Shown: positions 33,130 to 37,401 of the stretch, piece after piece
How the letters are laid out: each line of letters begins with the position of its first letter
Numbering within the stretch: the first letter of the stretch is position 1
NCBI GenBank assembly: GCA_015709205.1
Contig: JACCQO010000031.1
Coordinates: forward strand, 1-37,401
Reading direction: 5' to 3'
DNA: 37,401 nt
Origin: Desulfovibrionaceae bacterium
Lineage (GTDB): Bacteria; Desulfobacterota; Desulfovibrionia; Desulfovibrionales; Desulfovibrionaceae
Program-made: the position numbers and the translations under genes
Notes under the pieces: generated by a model
What the model saw: only the letters and a program-made list of their open reading frames with translations
The model's database searches: none
What the model was told of the DNA's origin: nothing

Positions 33130-34059
33130 ATGAACATCTTCGTCTCCGGCTCCCTGGCCTTCGACCGGATCATGACCTTTCCCGGCAAGTTCTCCGACCA
33201 CATCCTGCCGGACAAGATCCACATCCTCAACGTCTGCTTCCTGGTCGACGGCATGGACGAGAAGTTCGGCGGAACCGCCGGCAACATCGCCTACAACCTC
33301 GCCCTGCTCGGCGAAAAGCCGCTGATCCTCAGCGCCGTGGGCAGGGACTTCGCCCGCTACGAGCAGCGCTTGCGCAAACTCGGCCTCTCCCTGGAGGGCA
33401 TCCGCACCATCGAGAACGAATTCACCGCCGGGGCCTACATCACCACGGACAAGTCCGACAACCAGATCACCGGCTTCAACCCCGGGGCCATGCGCCAGCC
33501 CTCGAACTTCGCCTTCGACCGCATGCACCCCGCCGACGCCGCCCTGGCCGTGATCGCGCCCGGCAACGTGGAGGACATGCTCGGCTACGCCGCCAGGTAC
33601 CGCGAGCTGGGCATCCCCTACATCTTCGACCCCGGCCAGCAGATCACCGCGCTCAGCGGCGAGCAGATGGTCGCGGCCTTCACCGGCTCCAAGATCCTCA
33701 TCTCCAACGACTACGAGCTGGAACTGATCATGAACGCCACGTCCATGACCAAGCCCGAGATCATGAACCGCACCGGCGCGCTGATCACCACCCTGGGCGA
33801 GAACGGCTCCGTGGTCGCCAACGGCGGCGGCGAAACGCGCATCCCCGCCGCACGCATCTCCCGCGCCGTGGACCCCACGGGCGCGGGCGACGCCTACCGC
33901 TCCGGGCTGATCAAGGGCCTGTCCCAGGGCCGCGACCTGGTGGAAAGCGCCAAGGTCGGCGCCACCTGCGCGGCCTACTGCGTGGAATCCCACGGCACCC
34001 AGGACCACGCCTTCACCGAGGAGGAGTTCTGGGCCCGACACACCGAGAACTTCGGCTAA
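33130..34059 (+). CDS. PfkB-family sugar/nucleoside kinase
   Basis: This 309-residue ribokinase-superfamily enzyme has the N-terminal GG motif (FGGTAGNIAYNLALLG) and the C-terminal DPTGAGDAYRSG anion hole with the catalytic base Asp254. The sequence pattern (HILNVCFLVDGMDEKFGGTAGN) resembles bacterial adenosine/sugar kinases annotated as carbohydrate kinases in sulfate reducers. It phosphorylates a hydroxymethyl group with ATP. It follows cutA by 6 nt with AAGGAG at the cutA stop. The sugar or nucleoside substrate is not clear from sequence. Confidence 0.9.
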   Translation: MNIFVSGSLAFDRIMTFPGKFSDHILPDKIHILNVCFLVDGMDEKFGGTAGNIAYNLALLGEKPLILSAVGRDFARYEQRLRKLGLSLEGIRTIENEFTAGAYITTDKSDNQITGFNPGAMRQPSNFAFDRMHPADAALAVIAPGNVEDMLGYAARYRELGIPYIFDPGQQITALSGEQMVAAFTGSKILISNDYELELIMNATSMTKPEIMNRTGALITTLGENGSVVANGGGETRIPAARISRAVDPTGAGDAYRSGLIKGLSQGRDLVESAKVGATCAAYCVESHGTQDHAFTEEEFWARHTENFG

Positions 34060-34090
34060 CCGGCCCCGAGCCCGCACCCCAGGAGCGCCC

Positions 34091-34579
34091 ATGAGCACCC
34101 CGGAACATCCCGACGGCCCCGAAACCACCCCCGAGCGCGCGGACGAGACCGCCGCGTCCTCCTTTGCGCGCTCCGCGCCCGGCCCCGGCGGCCGCGTGCT
34201 CTGGATCGCCGGCCCGGACGCGGCCAACCGCGACGCCCTGGCCGAGGCCCTGGCCGCCGTGCTCGCGGAGCAGGGGGCCATGGTCCTGCTCCTGCCCGAC
34301 GCGGGCGAGACGCCCGCCGAGCCCGAACTGGCCAAGGCCGCGGCCCAGGCCGCCGCGAACGGCATCAGCGCCGTGGTGCGCTGCGCGGGCGCGGACCCCG
34401 CCGCCCTGGAAAGCCTGCGCAAGGCCGCCAAGGGCGTGGTCGTCGCGCGCGTCTACGACTCCGCCCAGGGCCAGGATCCGGACCACGCCGCGGCCATCGA
34501 CATCCGCCTGGACAGCGCCGTGCTCGACGGCGCGAGCGCCTGCGAACTCTGCCTGGCCTACCTGGATTCCTGGAAATGA
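34091..34579 (+). CDS. CysC-like protein without a P-loop
   Basis: This 162-residue protein has an N-terminal Pro/Glu/Ala-rich part (1-35), then a Rossmann-like domain. GRVLWIAGPDAANRDALAEAL lines up with the Walker A strand and helix of adenylylsulfate kinase (VLWFTG-x-S-GAGKST), but glycine-rich GxxGxGKS is replaced by GPDAANRD. The C-terminal IDIRLDSA-x4-GASACELCLAYLDS resembles the CysC ending. ATP binding is therefore unlikely. It is probably a degenerate kinase-fold protein with a regulatory or structural role, or a distant look-alike. A good AGGAG ribosome site and its position in a same-strand run suggest a real, expressed gene. Confidence 0.6.
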   Translation: MSTPEHPDGPETTPERADETAASSFARSAPGPGGRVLWIAGPDAANRDALAEALAAVLAEQGAMVLLLPDAGETPAEPELAKAAAQAAANGISAVVRCAGADPAALESLRKAAKGVVVARVYDSAQGQDPDHAAAIDIRLDSAVLDGASACELCLAYLDSWK

Positions 34580-34691
34580 TCCCCGCGCGCCCGGCCCCGG
34601 CCGGGCGCGCGATCAACCCCTCGCCCGCGCCCCGGCCCGGCTCCGCCAGGCCCGCCTGACCGCCGCCCGGCCCCGGACGCGCCCCGAACGC

Positions 34692-36053
34692 ATGAACTTC
34701 CACATCGTCACCTTCGGCTGCCAGATGAACGCCAACGACTCGGACTGGCTGGCACGCGCGCTCATCGAGCGCGGCTTCACGCCCACCGGCCCGGAAGACG
34801 CCGACGTCGTCATCCTGAACACCTGCTCGGTGCGCGAAAAGCCCGAACTCAAGGTCTACAGCGAACTCGGGCGCATCAAGCGCTTCCTGGACGAACGGCC
34901 CGGCGCGTTCGCCGCCGTGGGCGGGTGCGTGGCGCAGCAGATCGGCGCGGGCTTCTTCGGCCGCTTCCCCTTCGTGCGCCTGGTCTTCGGCACGGACGGA
35001 ACCGCCCACGCCCCCCGGGCCATCGAACGCCTGCTCCAGGAGCGCGACCTGCGCATCAGCCTCATCGACTTCACCGCCGCCTACCCCGAACGCGACCCGG
35101 CCCTGGACACCGCGCCCGCGCCCGGCGCGCAGGCCTTCGTGACCATCATGCAGGGCTGCGACAACTACTGCGCCTACTGCATCGTGCCCTACACGCGCGG
35201 CCGCCAGAAGTCGCGCGCCGCCGCCGCCGTGCTCGCCGAATGCCGCCGCCTCGTGGAGCTCGGCGCGCGCCAGATCACCCTGCTCGGCCAGAACGTCAAC
35301 TCCTACGGCCTGGACAAGCACGGCGACGGCACGACCTTCGCCGAACTGCTGCGCGGCGTGGCGGCCATCGACGGCCTCGACCGGCTGCGCTTCACCACCT
35401 CGCACCCCAAGGACATCGCCGACGAGGTCATCGCCGCCTTCGGCGAGTTGCCCACCCTCTGCCCGCACCTGCACCTGCCGCTGCAGTCCGGCTCCGACCG
35501 CATCCTGAAAGCCATGGGCCGCAGGTACGACATGGCCCGCTACCTCTCCATCGTCGAACGGTTGCGCGCCGCCCGGCCGGACATCGCCCTGGGCACGGAC
35601 CTCATCGTCGGCTTCCCCGGCGAGACCGACGCCGACTTCGAACAAACCCTGGACGCCATGCGCACCGTGCGCTTCGAATCCTCCTTCTCCTTCCGCTACT
35701 CCGACCGCCCCGGCACCCGCGCCGCGCGGCTGCCCGTCAAGGTGCCCGAGGAGGTGGCCGCCGACCGCCTCCTGCGCCTCCAGGCCCTGCAGGACGGCTT
35801 CACTTCCGAGGCGCTCGCGCATATGGTAGGCAGAGACATAGCCGTCCTCGTGGAAGGGCCCAGCAAGAAGAGCGCGCCGAACATTCACGGCCGCGCCGCC
35901 GCAACGGGCGGAGCGACGTCCTGGCGCGGGCACGACCCCTACAACCACGTGGTCAACGTCGTCTGCGCCGCGTCCGGCGACCGCACCGGGACCACCGTGC
36001 GCGCACACGTCCGGGAGGCCAAGAAGCACTCCCTCCTGGCAACCGAGAGGTGA
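34692..36053 (+). CDS. miaB: tRNA-2-methylthio-N6-dimethylallyladenosine synthase
   Basis: MiaB is a radical-SAM methylthiotransferase that adds the 2-methylthio group to i6A37 in tRNAs reading U-starting codons. The 453 residues have the UPF0004 domain with three cysteines starting at Cys10 (FGCQMNANDSDW), then the radical-SAM motif C-x3-C-x2-C (Cys156, Cys160, Cys163 in GCDNYCAYC). A C-terminal TRAM domain follows. Length and motifs fit MiaB rather than MtaB or RimO. ATG 34692 begins the conserved N terminus. The DUF151 nuclease gene starts 3 nt downstream, with its ribosome site inside the end of miaB. Confidence 0.95.
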   Translation: MNFHIVTFGCQMNANDSDWLARALIERGFTPTGPEDADVVILNTCSVREKPELKVYSELGRIKRFLDERPGAFAAVGGCVAQQIGAGFFGRFPFVRLVFGTDGTAHAPRAIERLLQERDLRISLIDFTAAYPERDPALDTAPAPGAQAFVTIMQGCDNYCAYCIVPYTRGRQKSRAAAAVLAECRRLVELGARQITLLGQNVNSYGLDKHGDGTTFAELLRGVAAIDGLDRLRFTTSHPKDIADEVIAAFGELPTLCPHLHLPLQSGSDRILKAMGRRYDMARYLSIVERLRAARPDIALGTDLIVGFPGETDADFEQTLDAMRTVRFESSFSFRYSDRPGTRAARLPVKVPEEVAADRLLRLQALQDGFTSEALAHMVGRDIAVLVEGPSKKSAPNIHGRAAATGGATSWRGHDPYNHVVNVVCAASGDRTGTTVRAHVREAKKHSLLATER

Positions 36054-36056
36054 ACC

Positions 36057-36560
36057 ATGACCACCATGCTGCCCATGAAGGTGTTCGGACTGGCGATGGA
36101 CGAGGATACCCAGGTCCCCGTGCTCATCCTCAAGGACGAGGAGGAAAAGACCGTCCTGCCCATCTGGATCGGGGCCATGGAGGCCATGGCCATCTCCCTG
36201 GCCCTCAACGGCGTGGAACTCCCCCGCCCCATGACCCACGACCTGCTGCTCAAGGCCATCGACACCCTGGACTCCAAGGTCCTCGCCGTCCAGGTCGTGG
36301 ACCTCAAGGACGGCACCTACTACGCGGAAATCGAAGTGGCCCAGGGCGAGAAGACCAAGCGCATCGACTGCCGCCCCTCCGACGCCATCGCCCTGGCCCT
36401 GCGCGCCCAGGCCCCCATCTCCGTGAGCCAGGAGGTCATCGACATGGCCCACGCCTCGCCCAGGCCGCGCACCTCCCCCGTGATCCCCGGCGAACAGGCC
36501 GACAAATGGGCCGACCTGCTCGAAGACCTCTCCCCCGACGACCTCAAATACAAGATGTGA
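36057..36560 (+). CDS. Bifunctional nuclease family protein (DUF151)
   Basis: This 167-residue protein has a full DUF151 domain (VPVLILKDEEEKTVLPIWIGAMEAMAI, then RPMTHDLLLKAID and RPSDAIALALRAQAPI). Plant members with this domain have DNase/RNase activity; the bacterial role is unresolved. A UvrB/UvrC-like tail found in longer members is missing. The start is 3 nt after the miaB stop, with GAGGTGA overlapping that stop, so the two are co-translated. Association of this family with miaB is frequent in the group, which suggests a link to tRNA or RNA maintenance. Confidence 0.9.
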   Translation: MTTMLPMKVFGLAMDEDTQVPVLILKDEEEKTVLPIWIGAMEAMAISLALNGVELPRPMTHDLLLKAIDTLDSKVLAVQVVDLKDGTYYAEIEVAQGEKTKRIDCRPSDAIALALRAQAPISVSQEVIDMAHASPRPRTSPVIPGEQADKWADLLEDLSPDDLKYKM

Positions 36561-36588
36561 GCCCGAAGGCCACACGCACGCCACCCCC

Positions 36589-37248
36589 ATGATCGACCTG
36601 CACACCCACACCACCTTCAGCGACGGCGTGCTCATCCCCGCGGAATCCGCCCGCCGCGCCAAACAGGCCGGCTACGAGGCCATCGCCTTCACCGACCACG
36701 CCGACCACTCCAACCTGCACCTCATCCTCGACAACGTCCGCAAGGTCGCCGACGCCTACTCGCCCTACGCGAACATCGACCTCTTCCACGGCGTGGAGAT
36801 CACCCACGTGCCCGCCGGGCTCATCGCCGACCTCACCGCCCGCGCCCGCCGCGCCGGGGCGCAGCTCGTGGTGGTCCACGGCGAAACCCCGGTCGAACCC
36901 GTGGAGCCCGGCACCAACCTCGCGGCCATCAACGCGGGCGTGAACATCCTCGCCCACCCCGGCCTGATCACCGCCGACGAAACGCGCTTGGCCGCCGAAC
37001 GCGGCGTGTACCTGGAGATCACCACCCGCAAGGGCCACAGCCTGACCAACGGCCACGTGGCCAAGATGGCGCGCGAATACGGGGCCAAGCTCGTCATCAA
37101 CAACGACTTCCACGAACCCGGCGACTACGTGTCCAAGGAACTGCGCAAGACCGTGGCCCTCGGCGCGGGCCTGACCCCCGAGGAATACCTCCAGGCCGAA
37201 GCCAACTCCCGCGCCATCCTCCAGTCCCTCATCAGCCTGGTGGCGTAG
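36589..37248 (+). CDS. PHP-domain metal-dependent phosphoesterase (histidinol-phosphatase-like)
   Basis: This 219-residue PHP domain has the metal ligands in DLHTHTTFSDG (about 3-13), FTDHADHSN, the VHGE segment, LAHPGLI and the C-terminal NNDFHEPGD. These would bind three metal ions and hydrolyse a phosphate ester. The short length and single domain match the PHP family that includes histidinol phosphatases and RNase-like phosphoesterases, but no histidine-biosynthesis gene is nearby. The gene follows the DUF151 gene by 28 nt and ends the operon before a strong hairpin. Confidence 0.9.
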   Translation: MIDLHTHTTFSDGVLIPAESARRAKQAGYEAIAFTDHADHSNLHLILDNVRKVADAYSPYANIDLFHGVEITHVPAGLIADLTARARRAGAQLVVVHGETPVEPVEPGTNLAAINAGVNILAHPGLITADETRLAAERGVYLEITTRKGHSLTNGHVAKMAREYGAKLVINNDFHEPGDYVSKELRKTVALGAGLTPEEYLQAEANSRAILQSLISLVA

Positions 37249-37280
37249 CGGGCGGGAGGAGGAGGCGAAGAGGCGAAGAG

Positions 37281-37352
37281 CCGGGGGGAGGCGGGGAGAG
37301 GCGGAACCTTTTTCGGCGAAAAAAGGTTCCGCCTCTCCCCGCCTCCCCCCGG
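37281..37352. terminator. Long perfect hairpin after the PHP gene
   Basis: A stem of about 34 bp runs from CCGGGGGGAGGCGGGGAGAG to AACCTTTTTC and back, with one bulged A and a 3-nt loop. It is far longer than an ordinary terminator. The inner A/T block would give poly-U on either strand only inside the stem, so it may instead be a repeat-derived element that serves as a terminator. Confidence 0.65.
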
Positions 37353-37395
37353 ACCCCCCTCCACCCCTCTCCACCTCCAAAAACTGCTGGTTGGA
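37353..37395 (+). repeat. Direct repeat shared with 3-45
   Basis: This is the second copy of the 43-nt element described at 3-45. It follows the long hairpin directly, so the hairpin plus this element may be one repeat unit. Confidence 0.7.
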
Positions 37396-37401
37396 TGAGG
37401 G

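Noticed and set aside
1-37401. tRNA, rRNA, insertion sequence or prophage genes
   Set aside because: None was recognisable; no transposase or integrase reading frame was found despite the many repeats.

Overview
The window is very GC-rich and tightly packed, with strong G/C bias at third codon positions. Gene content points to a Desulfovibrionaceae-like Deltaproteobacterium (Desulfobacterota). The pointers are a NtrC-type regulator beside PAS sensor kinases, a Cache-type chemoreceptor, a DUF151 bifunctional nuclease next to miaB, a periplasmic acetolactate decarboxylase, and a UGA-encoded selenoprotein. This placement is an inference from gene content; no rRNA or tRNA gene was seen.

Layout. 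1-758 is a gene-free mosaic of repeats. 759-1649 is a GT-A-like protein. 1736-7748 (minus) holds a type I secretion set (TolC-like, ABC ATPase, HlyD-like) followed by a GT4 glycosyltransferase. 8018-13504 (plus) is a signalling block: a hybrid histidine kinase, a three-PAS kinase and a sigma-54-dependent response regulator. 13603-14744 (minus) is a TetR/GNAT pair. 15096-16898 is a chemoreceptor, followed by an unusually structured intergenic stretch. 17451-20900 (minus) holds ComF, an iron-sulfur-flavoprotein-like reductase and a nitroreductase / metallo-beta-lactamase / selenoprotein operon. 21200-24494 (plus) has a degenerate double-GGDEF/TPR protein and an exported acetolactate decarboxylase. 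24595-25913 (minus) is a His-rich UreH/CcdA-like transporter with a MarR regulator. 25914-26852 is a second repeat mosaic. 26853-31498 (minus) is a polysaccharide module (two GT4 enzymes and an AsnB amidotransferase). 31774-32583 (minus) is nth. 32722-37248 (plus) runs cutA, a PfkB kinase, a P-loop-less CysC-like protein, miaB, DUF151 nuclease and a PHP-domain protein.

The most notable find is at 19486-19722. What looks like a 60-residue hypothetical gene is the 3' part of a 78-codon reading frame interrupted by an in-frame TGA. The true start overlaps the upstream stop as ATGA. The TGA aligns with the catalytic cysteine of TusA/SirA sulfur carriers. A perfect 7-bp stem-loop at bacterial SECIS spacing follows it, built from codons that are rare in this genome. 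I read it as a TusA-like selenoprotein.

The second system-level signal is a composite intergenic repeat present four times. It is built from 23-bp-period hairpins (17-nt palindrome plus 6-nt spacer), a GGATGATCC-centred palindrome and, in three copies, a longer conserved tail. Three of the four copies start at or just after a stop codon with the same orientation relative to that gene.
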